Below, piece by piece: positions 1 through 6,049 of a DNA stretch of 8,019 nt. Below the pieces are notes generated by a model. It saw only the letters and a program-made list of their open reading frames with translations, did not search any database and had not been told where the DNA came from. Position 1 is the stretch's first letter, and the number at the start of each line of letters is the position of its first letter. Both the position numbers and the translations under genes were made by a program. This DNA is from Myxococcota bacterium (GTDB taxonomy: Bacteria; Myxococcota_A; UBA9160; PR03): positions 1 through 8,019 of the forward strand of contig JASJBO010000340.1 of assembly GCA_030066475.1 (NCBI GenBank), given 5' to 3'.

Positions 1-54
1 GCCCGCGCAAGCGCCGCCCCCCGAAGCCCGAGCAGCGCACCCCTGCGCCACGCG

Positions 55-169
55 GCGCGCGCAGCGAGCCGCAGGCGAGCGAAGTCCACCAGCTTGCGCG
101 CGCAGCGAGCCGCAGGCGAGCGAAGTCCACCAGCTTGCGCGCGCAGCGAGCCGCAGGCGAGCGAAGTCC
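55..169. repeat. 41-bp perfect tandem repeat, 2.8 copies
   Basis: Two full copies (55-95 and 96-136) and a 33-base partial copy (137-169) are identical base for base. The unit starts GCGCGCGCAGCGAGCC and ends CCACCAGCTT. The repeat stops one base short of the stop codon of the minus-strand HupE-like gene (171-173). Each full junction forms a 10-bp palindrome TGCGCGCGCA (95-104 and 136-145). On the minus strand the unit translates like a coding segment (KLVDFARLRLAAR), but a 41-bp period shifts the frame in each copy, so the array is not a repeated protein domain. Perfect identity suggests recent duplication by slippage or unequal exchange. Positions 1-54, left of the array, carry nothing I can assign. 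Confidence 0.93.
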
Positions 170-170
170 T

Positions 171-1385
171 CTACCCAAACGTCCGGGAGACGAACCAGAA
201 CAGGCCCAGGCCGCAGATCGCCGCGGACGCCACCTCGGAGAAGCCTCGCAGCAGCCGACCCTCGGCGGGCCGGTCGAGCAGGCGCAGCAGCGGCCACACG
301 GCCAGCACCACGCCCAGCTGTCCCAGCTCCACGCCCACGTTGAAGCCGAACAGGGCGGGCACCAGGCGCTCGGCGGGCAGCTCGATCTCGGTGAGGATGC
401 CTGCGAAGCCGAAGCCGTGGACCAGGCCGAAGGCGAAGGCGACGGCCGCGCGCAGCCGGGCCGGGCGGCTCACGCGGTCGAGCAGGCCGAAGTGGCAGGC
501 CGCGAACAGCGCGAGTCCCAGCAGCGTGAGCGGCGCCACCGCGCCGAGGCCCGCCAGCGCCGCGACGGCCAGCGCCAGCAGCCCGGCCACCACGGCGGCC
601 GGCACCGCGAGCCCGCGTCCGCCCAGGAGCCAGGCGTTCTCGGCCGCGACCAGCGCGATCGAGAAGCCGATCAGCGCCTCGACGGCCACCGGCTCGGGCC
701 GCACCACGCCCAGCACCGCGAGTCCGAGCGTGACGCTGTGCGCCACCGTGAAGCCGGTCACGAGTCCGGCGACCTCGCGCACGCTGCCGGCGAGCAGCAG
801 CAGCGCCAGCACGAACGCCAGGTGGTCCCAGCCGGTGAGGATGTGCTCGACACCGAGCTCGAGGTAGCCGACCAGCGACGTGCCCGGGTCGTGCGCCGGC
901 GCGTCGGGCTCGTCGCCGCCTCCGAGCGCCCAGCTCGGCCCGGCGTCGGAGAGCACGCGCTCGAGCACGCTGCCGTCGGCCCGCTCGACGCGCGCGAAGT
1001 GCAGGTGCGAAGGCGCCACGTCCAGCAGCAGTGAGCTCGAGATGACCAGGGCGCCCGGGCTCTCGCAGCGCACGCGCCACTCGTAGAGCACCCAGCCCTC
1101 GGGTGCGGCGGCCGGCAGCGGGTCGGCCGTGGCCGGGCAGGGCCGGCCGTCGCCCGACAGCCGCACCTCCCCGGCCAGCAGCTGCGCCACCGAGTGGGCC
1201 GCGCCCGGGTCCGCGACGGGGTCGAGCTGGAGCCGCGTCAGCTCGAGCCGGGGGATCCGCACCCGCACCAGCGCGCCGTCGGGCCGCAGCTTCCAGCTCG
1301 AGTAGGAGATGCTCCGCCCGTGTGCGAACGCGTCGCCGGCGGCCGCGGCGAGCAGCAGGGCCAGCAGCGCGCCGAGCGTCTTCAC
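171..1385 (-). CDS. HupE/UreJ_2-family membrane protein, possible metal transporter
   Basis: The protein has 404 residues. It has a clear signal peptide (about 1-21, likely cleaved after AFA before H22), a soluble probably periplasmic domain (about 22-165), and a C-terminal membrane region of about seven or eight hydrophobic segments (170-400). Membrane motifs match the HupE/UreJ_2 family: EHILTGWDH (180-188, close to the HPxxGxDH signature of HupE but with Ile for Pro), GFTVAHS (211-217), E236, AAEN (247-250), CH (297-298), LVHGFGFAG (321-329) and FNVGVELGQ (348-356). The polar His, Asp and Glu residues inside membrane segments suggest divalent metal passage. HupE and UreJ are linked to nickel, but no urease or hydrogenase gene is near, so the metal is unknown. 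The start is GTG, overlapping the TGA of the upstream foldase gene (GTGA, 1382-1385), with no Shine-Dalgarno site, so it probably depends on translational coupling. It is the last gene of the run, and its stop abuts the tandem repeat. Confidence 0.88.
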   Translation of the reverse strand: MKTLGALLALLLAAAAGDAFAHGRSISYSSWKLRPDGALVRVRIPRLELTRLQLDPVADPGAAHSVAQLLAGEVRLSGDGRPCPATADPLPAAAPEGWVLYEWRVRCESPGALVISSSLLLDVAPSHLHFARVERADGSVLERVLSDAGPSWALGGGDEPDAPAHDPGTSLVGYLELGVEHILTGWDHLAFVLALLLLAGSVREVAGLVTGFTVAHSVTLGLAVLGVVRPEPVAVEALIGFSIALVAAENAWLLGGRGLAVPAAVVAGLLALAVAALAGLGAVAPLTLLGLALFAACHFGLLDRVSRPARLRAAVAFAFGLVHGFGFAGILTEIELPAERLVPALFGFNVGVELGQLGVVLAVWPLLRLLDRPAEGRLLRGFSEVASAAICGLGLFWFVSRTFG

Positions 1386-2254
1386 GGCGCGACGTCCGCC
1401 ACGGTCACGTGGGCCCGCTCGCGCAGCTCGTCCAGGTAGCGGCGCAGCGCCCGGTCGCCCGCGCGGCGCCGCGTCTCGGCGCGCACCTCGGTCTCGATGG
1501 CCGACAGCGGCGGCACCACCGCGGGCTCGCGGGCCACGAGCCGCAGCACGTGGTAGCCGCCCATCGCGCGCAGCGGCTCGGTGACGGCGCCCACCTCGGT
1601 GTGGAGCAGCTGGCGCACCACGCTGGGACTCAGGTACTCGCTCAGCTTGGTGGCGGGCAGCGAGGCGTCGGGAACCGGCGCGACGATCGGGTCGCCCAGG
1701 GCCTCCGCCACCTGCACCAGCGGAACGCCCGCGCGCAGCCGCCGGGCCGCCTCCTCGGCCCGCGCGCGCGCCTCCGCGTCCGGGCGGCGCGAGCCCGCCT
1801 GCACCCAGATCTGCCGCACCCGCATGCGTCCGGGCCGCGTGAAGTAGTCGCGGTTCTCCTCGTAGAACTCGCTCACCTCGGCCGCGGTGGGCTCGCGGCG
1901 GTCGGCGTCCGCCACCACCGACTGGATCACGGCCTGCACCAGGTCGGCACGCACGCGCTTGTCGAGGCGCGCGAAGCCCAGCTCGAGGCCGCGCTGCACC
2001 AGCAGCTCCTCGTCTACGAGACGGTCGAGCACGTAGCGGCGGTCCTCGTCCTCGAGCGGCTCGCGCCGGTCGCTGGCCAGCGCCACCACGGCGCGCTCGT
2101 AGTCGGCCAGACGCACGGGGGTGCCGTTGACCAGCGCCACCACGTCGTCGGGCAGGCCGCCCGCGTCGCCGGCGTCGCCGAGCAGCAGGCCGGCGGCGGC
2201 CGCCGCGATCCCGACGGCGGCGCCCAGGGCGAGCAGGCCGCTCGCGCGCGTCAC
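1382..2254 (-). CDS. parvulin-like (SurA/PpiC-type) periplasmic foldase
   Basis: The protein has 290 residues. It has an N-terminal hydrophobic segment (about 7-25, after an Arg at 3) without a clean signal-peptidase site, so it is probably anchored on the outer face of the inner membrane. A SurA-N-like helical region spans about 36-125 (VALVNGTPV at 40-48, then [13 protein letters not shown]), and a parvulin-type rotamase domain spans about 140-242, ending in GYHVLRLV (233-240). The parvulin core looks degenerate. The usual His of the first strand (RHI) is Gln at 148 (RQIWV), and no GGxLG motif is visible, though His235 of the GYH motif is kept. It may act as a chaperone rather than an efficient isomerase. 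The GTG start overlaps the dehalogenase stop (GTGA, 2251-2254), and the stop overlaps the HupE-like start. The pairing with HupE suggests a role in assembling that envelope protein, which is inference. Confidence 0.85.
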   Translation of the reverse strand: MTRASGLLALGAAVGIAAAAAGLLLGDAGDAGGLPDDVVALVNGTPVRLADYERAVVALASDRREPLEDEDRRYVLDRLVDEELLVQRGLELGFARLDKRVRADLVQAVIQSVVADADRREPTAAEVSEFYEENRDYFTRPGRMRVRQIWVQAGSRRPDAEARARAEEAARRLRAGVPLVQVAEALGDPIVAPVPDASLPATKLSEYLSPSVVRQLLHTEVGAVTEPLRAMGGYHVLRLVAREPAVVPPLSAIETEVRAETRRRAGDRALRRYLDELRERAHVTVADVAP

Positions 2255-3138
2255 GTGAGGTCTTGCAGCCAGCCCGCGACGGCCTCGCCGATCTCGTCGG
2301 GCGAGTCCTCCTGCACGAAGTGCGTGCCCTTGACCGTCACCTCGGTCTGGTTGGGCCAGCCCTGGCAGAACTCGCGCGCGCTGCCGCGCAGGATGGCGCC
2401 CGGCTCGGCGTTCACGAACAGCTTCGGCAGCGGGGACTCCGCCAGCCAGGCGCCGTAGGCCGAGACGATCTCGGTCACGTCGGCGGGCTCGCCCTCGATC
2501 GGGATCTGGCGCGGCCAGGTGAGCGTGGGGCGGCGGCCCTCGCCGGGCTCGGCGAAGGGGCGGCGGTACACCGCCATCTCCTCGTCGGTGAGCCCGCGCA
2601 GCACGGCGCCCGGCAGCACCTGCTCCACGAACACGTTCTGCTCGAGCACCATCTGCTCGCCGGCGGGCGAGCGGAAGGCCTGGAACACCGGCTTCACCGG
2701 CTCGGGCCACTCGTCCCAGGTGAGCGGCCGGACGATCGCCTCCATGTAGGCGATGCCGCGCATCGCGTCGCGGTGGCGGTTGGCCCAGTCGAAGCCCAGC
2801 GCCGAGCCCCAGTCGTGGATCACGAGCGTGACGTTCGCGTCGACACCGAGCTGCTCGAGCAGCGCGTCGAGGTACTGGCGGTGCTCGACGAAGCGGTAGC
2901 GGTCGGGGCCGCTCGGGTCGAGCTTGTCGGAGTCGCCCATGCCGATCAGGTCGGGGGCGATGCAGCGGCCGAGCGCCTCGCAGTGCGGGATCACGTTGCG
3001 CCACAGGTAGCTCGAGGTGGGGTTGCCGTGCAGGAAGACGATCGGGTCGCCCGCGCCGACCTCGACGTAGGCCATCGTCTTGCCCAGCACCTGGGCCCGC
3101 TTCTTCTGGTAGCGTTCGGCGGGGGAGATCGGGCTCAC
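2251..3138 (-). CDS. dhaA: haloalkane dehalogenase, subfamily II (LinB/DhaA type)
   Basis: This cytosolic alpha/beta hydrolase of 295 residues hydrolyses carbon-halogen bonds of haloalkanes to alcohol, halide and proton (EC 3.8.1.5). All five key residues can be placed by alignment to LinB from memory, shifted by one: nucleophile Asp109 in [17 protein letters not shown], halide-stabilising Trp110 and Asn39 ([12 protein letters not shown]), acid Glu133 (YMEAI) and base His273 ([15 protein letters not shown]). Further LinB-like blocks are [16 protein letters not shown] (63-78), [10 protein letters not shown] (168-177), PRQIPI (209-214) and [11 protein letters not shown] (238-248). The length matches LinB (296). 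The acid on strand 6 (Glu133) with Asn39 is the HLD-II arrangement. The substrate cannot be read from sequence. At the tunnel mouth, Ala178 and Val148 stand where LinB has Leu177 and Asp147. The GTG start is supported by a good AGGAGG site six bases upstream. Both ends overlap neighbours by GTGA. A LinB-type sequence does not imply a hexachlorocyclohexane pathway, and no other lin gene is here. Confidence 0.95.
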   Translation of the reverse strand: MSPISPAERYQKKRAQVLGKTMAYVEVGAGDPIVFLHGNPTSSYLWRNVIPHCEALGRCIAPDLIGMGDSDKLDPSGPDRYRFVEHRQYLDALLEQLGVDANVTLVIHDWGSALGFDWANRHRDAMRGIAYMEAIVRPLTWDEWPEPVKPVFQAFRSPAGEQMVLEQNVFVEQVLPGAVLRGLTDEEMAVYRRPFAEPGEGRRPTLTWPRQIPIEGEPADVTEIVSAYGAWLAESPLPKLFVNAEPGAILRGSAREFCQGWPNQTEVTVKGTHFVQEDSPDEIGEAVAGWLQDLT

Positions 3139-4007
3139 GGGGGTCCTCCTGGTCGGGCGCTCCGGGCCCGAATGGATAGCAGCGCGGCGATCGCCTCGGC
3201 CAGCGTCGGCGGCTCGGCGGCGTCGCGGAAGCGCGCGAGCCGGCGGTAGGTCTCCGCGGCGGCGCGGTGGTGGCCGTCGGGCAGGCCCGCGTCGGCGAAG
3301 CTGGCGGCGATCTCCTCCATCTCGCCGACGAAGCGCCAGGCCTTGGCGGCGGTGCCGCGCAGCGAGCCCTCGGAGCGCGCGGGCAGGTCGGGGAGCGAGC
3401 GCGCCCACTCGGCGAGCAGGGCGTCGTCGACGCCCTCGGCGGTGGCGAGCGCACGGACCGCGGCCAGCAGCGCGGCGGAGCCCTTGGTCCAGGCGGCGAA
3501 GCACATCTTGAGCGCCGACGCGGCGCCCGGCGGGCCGTCGAGCGGGATGGCCTCGAGCGGCGAGCCCGCGAAGTGCGCGGCCACCTCCGCCGCCCGCGCG
3601 CCCGAGACGTAGAGCCGCGTCGTCCCGGCGCGCTGCGCGGGCGGGCCGATCAGCCCGCCATCCACGAACGCGCCGCCCGCGGCCTCGATCCGCGCCCCGA
3701 TCGCGCGTGCGGTGGCGGCCGACACGGCGTTGCAGTCGACGTACAGGCCCGCGAAGCCGAGCGCCGCGACCTGGTCGGCCAGCTTCGCGGCGGCGTGCGG
3801 CGGGCACACGGACAGGATCGCGTCGCTCGCGGCCACGAGGTCCGCGAGCGCTCCCGCGTCCTCGAGTCCAGCGCCGCCCGCGCGCGTGCGGGTGGCCTCG
3901 CTGCGGCCGGCGCCGCACCACAGCACGCGCGCCCCCCCGGCCCGCACCGCGCTCCCCACGGTGGCTCCCATCGCCCCCGGGTGCAGCAGCCCGATCGCTC
4001 CGCTCAT
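3135..4007 (-). CDS. NAD(P)-dependent dehydrogenase, beta-hydroxyacid/6PGDH-type with DUF1932-like C-terminus
   Basis: The protein has 290 residues. The N-terminal Rossmann domain starts at once with GLLHPGAMG (6-14), a GxxxxGxxG variant of the dinucleotide loop typical of 6-phosphogluconate and beta-hydroxyacid dehydrogenases. SVCPPHAA (66-73) and VDCNAVS (90-96) are the usual strand-end motifs, and [11 protein letters not shown] (114-124) corresponds to the substrate-loop region. The C-terminal helical domain (about 160-265) has [13 protein letters not shown], where Lys167 is in the place of the family's catalytic lysine, followed by a helical stretch resembling DUF1932. The reaction is probably oxidation of a hydroxy acid or related alcohol with NAD(P). 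The substrate is unknown. The ATG start lies 3 bp after the stop of the Gfo/Idh/MocA gene, and the stop overlaps the dehalogenase start (GTGA). Its position next to a dehalogenase suggests, but does not prove, a role in processing the alcohol product or a derivative. Confidence 0.85.
   Translation of the reverse strand: MSGAIGLLHPGAMGATVGSAVRAGGARVLWCGAGRSEATRTRAGGAGLEDAGALADLVAASDAILSVCPPHAAAKLADQVAALGFAGLYVDCNAVSAATARAIGARIEAAGGAFVDGGLIGPPAQRAGTTRLYVSGARAAEVAAHFAGSPLEAIPLDGPPGAASALKMCFAAWTKGSAALLAAVRALATAEGVDDALLAEWARSLPDLPARSEGSLRGTAAKAWRFVGEMEEIAASFADAGLPDGHHRAAAETYRRLARFRDAAEPPTLAEAIAALLSIRARSARPGGPP
3145..3150 (-). promoter_or_regulatory. Shine-Dalgarno site of the dehalogenase gene
   Basis: AGGAGG on the minus strand lies six bases before the GTG start at 3138. 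It sits inside the last codons (PGG) of the upstream dehydrogenase gene. It is the only strong ribosome site within the five-gene run, so the dehalogenase may be translated more strongly or more independently than its neighbours. Confidence 0.85.
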
Positions 4008-4010
4008 CGC

Positions 4011-5000
4011 TCAGGTGCCGCGGCGCGGCAGGCCGGCGCGTTCGTAGACGGCGTCGATCACCCGCATGTTCGCCACGCCGTCGCGTCCGTCGGTGGGGAG
4101 CGCCGTGCCGTTGCGCACGGCGTCGACGAAGGCGCGGAGCTGGTGGGTGTAGGTCTCCTCGCCCTCCACCTGCTCGCGTCGCGTGCCGTCGCGGCCGCGC
4201 ACCCGCAGGCGGTGGAAGAAGTGCGGCACCAGCGGATTGAGCGCGCTCAGCTCGCCGGCGTCGCCGCGCACGACGAGGCGCAGGTCGAGCAGGCGCGCCG
4301 AGAACATCGAGGAGAGGATGCGCGCGCTGCGGCCGTCGGCGAAGCGCAGCTCGGCCTCCATGAAGCGATCGACCTTCGGCCGCGCCAGCTTGGCGCGCGC
4401 CGACACCACCTCGGGCTCGGCGTCGGCCGTGTGGCGCACCATCGAGACCGGGTAGCAGCCCGCGTCCATCAGGCAGCCGCCCGCCAGGTCGTACTGATAG
4501 CGGATGTCGCCGAAGCGCGGCAGCGGAAAGCACACGATCGCCTCGATGCGCCGCACCGCCCCGATCTCGCCGCTCGCCACGATTTCCCTCACGCGGGCCG
4601 CGAGCGGGTGGTAGCGCCAGTGGAACGCCTCCATCAGCAAGCGGCCGCTCTCGTCGGCGGCCGCGACCATCCGGGCCGCCTCGTCCGCGTTCGAGGCCAG
4701 CGGCTTCTCGCACAGCACGTGCTTGCCGGCGCGCAGCGCGCGGATCGTCCACTCGCAGTGCAGGCCGTTGGGCAGCGGGTTGTAGATCGCGTCGAGCTCG
4801 GGGTCGTCGATCAGCGCCGCGTAGCTCTCGGCCACGCGCGGCACGCCGTGCTTCTCGGCGAAGGCGCGCGCCCGCGCCGGGTCGCGCGCCGCGATCGCCA
4901 CGAGCTCCGCGCCGGCAACCTTGCGCGCCGGCGCCACCAGGGCGCCCGGCGTGATGCGGGCGGCGCCGAGCACGCCGAAGCGCAGGGGGGAATCGCTCAC
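4011..5000 (-). CDS. Gfo/Idh/MocA-family oxidoreductase
   Basis: The protein has 329 residues. The N-terminal Rossmann fold (1-122) shows GVLGAARI (9-16), the NPLPNGLH loop (74-81), and LCEKPLA (96-102) with the family's Lys99. The C-terminal alpha/beta domain shows EAFHWRYHP (124-132) and [14 protein letters not shown] (174-187), the substrate-side segment with the conserved Asp and His/Tyr region. These blocks resemble dihydrodiol dehydrogenase and glucose-fructose oxidoreductase-type members, so oxidation of a cyclic polyol, diol or sugar with NAD(P) is the likely chemistry. The exact substrate is not known. The chosen GTG start gives the usual short N-terminus before the Rossmann strand and has no Shine-Dalgarno site. 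A TANNNT element ends seven bases upstream. It is the first gene of the five-gene minus-strand run and is divergent from the small membrane protein gene at 5048. Confidence 0.87.
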   Translation of the reverse strand: MSDSPLRFGVLGAARITPGALVAPARKVAGAELVAIAARDPARARAFAEKHGVPRVAESYAALIDDPELDAIYNPLPNGLHCEWTIRALRAGKHVLCEKPLASNADEAARMVAAADESGRLLMEAFHWRYHPLAARVREIVASGEIGAVRRIEAIVCFPLPRFGDIRYQYDLAGGCLMDAGCYPVSMVRHTADAEPEVVSARAKLARPKVDRFMEAELRFADGRSARILSSMFSARLLDLRLVVRGDAGELSALNPLVPHFFHRLRVRGRDGTRREQVEGEETYTHQLRAFVDAVRNGTALPTDGRDGVANMRVIDAVYERAGLPRRGT

Positions 5001-5007
5001 GGCCGCT

Positions 5008-5013
5008 ACGCTA
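5008..5013 (-). promoter_or_regulatory. candidate -10 element for the five-gene run
   Basis: TAGCGT on the minus strand fits TANNNT and ends seven bases before the GTG start at 5000, so transcription could begin at or very near the start codon (leaderless). No convincing -35 box is visible. It sits in a 47-bp divergent spacer, which must hold the promoter unless transcription comes from inside the neighbouring gene. Confidence 0.4.
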
Positions 5014-5017
5014 ACCG

Positions 5018-5036
5018 AGCCAGCGCCGGCGCGGCT
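5018..5036. promoter_or_regulatory. dyad in divergent spacer, possible operator
   Basis: The sequence AGCC-A-GCGCCGGCGC-GGCT contains a perfect 10-bp palindrome (5023-5032) with complementary 4-base arms, broken by one unpaired A at 5022. It lies between the two oppositely facing -10-like elements, where a regulator could act on both. GC palindromes arise easily in this base composition, so the functional claim is weak. Confidence 0.3.
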
Positions 5037-5041
5037 ACACT
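5036..5041 (+). promoter_or_regulatory. candidate -10 element for the small membrane protein gene
   Basis: TACACT fits TANNNT and ends six bases before the ATG at 5048. There is no Shine-Dalgarno site in the bases between, which fits a leaderless transcript. No -35 box is evident. Confidence 0.45.
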
Positions 5042-5047
5042 CGCGCC

Positions 5048-5422
5048 ATGCCCGGCTTCCTGCTGCGCCTGCTGATCAGCGCCTTCGGGCTCTGGGTGGC
5101 TGCCCGGATCGTGCCCGGCATCCACATCGAGGGCACCGGCACCCTGCTGCTGGGGGCGTTCCTGCTGGGGCTGGTGAACGCGGTGGTGCGACCCATCGTG
5201 ATCCTGTTCACCCTGCCGCTCACGATCCTGACCCTCGGCCTGTTCTTGCTGGTCGTGAACGCGCTGATGCTCCAGCTCGTGGCCGCGTTCCTCACCGGCT
5301 TCCACGTCGAAGGGCTGATGGCGGCGATCCTCGGCAGCCTGATCGCCAGTCTCACCGGCTGGATCGCCTCGAGCTTCATCGGTCCGTCGGGGCGCTACGT
5401 GGTCTGGGTGGTGCGGCGCTGA
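5048..5422 (+). CDS. phage holin 4 (YvlD-like) family small membrane protein
   Basis: The protein has 124 residues, almost wholly hydrophobic, with about four membrane segments (roughly 4-21, 31-48, 52-80 and 88-110). The signature stretch is LGLVNAVVRPIV (40-51) followed by FTLPLTILTLGLF (54-66) and VNALML (70-75), as in the 'phage_holin_4' family, which includes Bacillus YvlD. Despite the name, these chromosomal proteins stand alone with no endolysin or phage genes, as here. Their role is unknown, though some are linked to envelope stress. The first hydrophobic helix starts straight after the ATG, so the start is plausible. It is divergent from the Gfo/Idh/MocA gene. Its TGA directly abuts the stop of the convergent hydrolase gene (TGATCA, 5420-5425). 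Confidence 0.85.
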   Translation: MPGFLLRLLISAFGLWVAARIVPGIHIEGTGTLLLGAFLLGLVNAVVRPIVILFTLPLTILTLGLFLLVVNALMLQLVAAFLTGFHVEGLMAAILGSLIASLTGWIASSFIGPSGRYVVWVVRR

Positions 5423-5434
5423 TCACAGCGCCGC
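5413..5434. terminator. bidirectional hairpin over two abutting stop codons
   Basis: The sequence is GCGGCGCTG, a four-base loop ATCA, then CAGCGCCGC: a perfect 9-bp GC-rich stem. Both convergent stop codons are inside it, so the last two sense codons of the holin-like gene and the last three of the hydrolase gene build the stem. There is no intergenic base between the genes, so any local terminator must lie within coding sequence. No T-run follows on either side, so it is not a classical intrinsic terminator. It may still stop or stabilise both transcripts. Confidence 0.55.
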
Positions 5435-6049
5435 GACGAACACCGCGATCGCCTCGACCGCCTCCGCCAGGTTCTGCTCGAGCGTGCGCCCCGAGCTCTT
5501 GCGCGGCTTGAGCGAGTGCTCGCCGTCCTCGCTCCAGTGGAGGCGGATCCGCTTGGAGAGGGGGTAGCCCTTCACCTCGTCGGGCGTGCCGAACGGGTCG
5601 CGCGTGCCCTGCACGATCAGGGTCGGGGTCTTCAGCCCCTCCAGGTGCTCCGTGCGCAGCCGCTCCGGCTTGCCGGGCGGGTGGAACGGGTAGCCCAGGC
5701 ACACCAGGCCGCGCGCGCCGACTTCGTCGGCGACCAGGCTCGCCATCCGACCGCCCATCGACTTCCCGCCGATCACCACGCGCTCCCCGCCACCGAGCGC
5801 GTCGATCGCGGCGCGCCAGGTGTCCAGCAGCACGGGCTGCCGGTCGGGACCGCGGCGCTTTCCGTCGACCCGGCGCTTCGCCATGTACGGGAACTCGAAG
5901 CGTGCGACGCGCACCCCGTGCTCGACCAGGCCGGCCGTGATGCGCTCGAGGAAGGCGTCGTCCACCGGCGCGCCGGCGCCGTGGGTGAGCGCCACGAGGT
6001 GCTTCGCGCGCGCCGGCCCGTCGAAGCGCAGCTCGGGCGCGGCGCTCAC
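5423..6049 (-). CDS. alpha/beta hydrolase, Tex30/KANL3 type
   Basis: The protein has 208 residues with no signal peptide, so it is probably cytosolic. It shows LTHGAGAPVDDAFL (21-34, the oxyanion region), GGKSMGGRMAS (94-104) with nucleophile Ser97, LGYPFHPPGKPERLRTEHL (118-136), TRDPFG (149-154) with Asp151, and EDGEHSLKP (174-182) with His178. These give a complete Ser-Asp-His triad, and the blocks are those of the small bacterial relatives of Tex30 and KANL3, often filed as dienelactone-hydrolase-like. The substrate is unknown. The GTG start overlaps the TGA of the upstream CNNM-type gene (GTGA, 6046-6049) with no Shine-Dalgarno site, which suggests translation coupled to it. Its stop abuts that of the convergent holin-like gene, within the shared hairpin. 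Confidence 0.88.
   Translation of the reverse strand: MSAAPELRFDGPARAKHLVALTHGAGAPVDDAFLERITAGLVEHGVRVARFEFPYMAKRRVDGKRRGPDRQPVLLDTWRAAIDALGGGERVVIGGKSMGGRMASLVADEVGARGLVCLGYPFHPPGKPERLRTEHLEGLKTPTLIVQGTRDPFGTPDEVKGYPLSKRIRLHWSEDGEHSLKPRKSSGRTLEQNLAEAVEAIAVFVAAL

Noticed and set aside
55..169. CRISPR array
   Set aside because: The copies are directly joined with no unique spacers, and no cas gene is present.
1103..2458. 451-codon plus-strand open frame antisense to the HupE-like and foldase genes
   Set aside because: It is low complexity with no motif, and the minus-strand genes have signal peptide and domain evidence.
2251..3138. Hexachlorocyclohexane (lin) degradation cluster
   Set aside because: Only the LinB-like enzyme is present. 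No linA, linC, linD or insertion sequence IS6100-like context is seen, and HLD-II enzymes occur widely without that pathway.
1382..3454. 690-codon minus-strand frame extending upstream of the foldase gene
   Set aside because: The foldase hydrophobic N-terminus begins at the GTG at 2254. The upstream extension is Arg/Pro-rich and overlaps the dehalogenase in another frame.
2251..4752. Very long minus-strand open frame running past the dehalogenase start
   Set aside because: Only the 2251-3138 part matches a known protein. The rest is low-complexity Arg/Ala/Gly-rich and overlaps two well-supported genes in another frame, as expected in GC-rich DNA.
3267..5075. 602-codon plus-strand open frame antisense to two oxidoreductase genes
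   Set aside because: Its composition (Arg, Ala, His, Gln rich) is a shadow of the minus-strand genes, no domain is recognisable, and the opposite strand is clearly coding.
5048..5422. A true phage holin or prophage remnant
   Set aside because: No lysin, integrase, structural gene or attachment site is nearby. This family name is widely applied to chromosomal membrane proteins.
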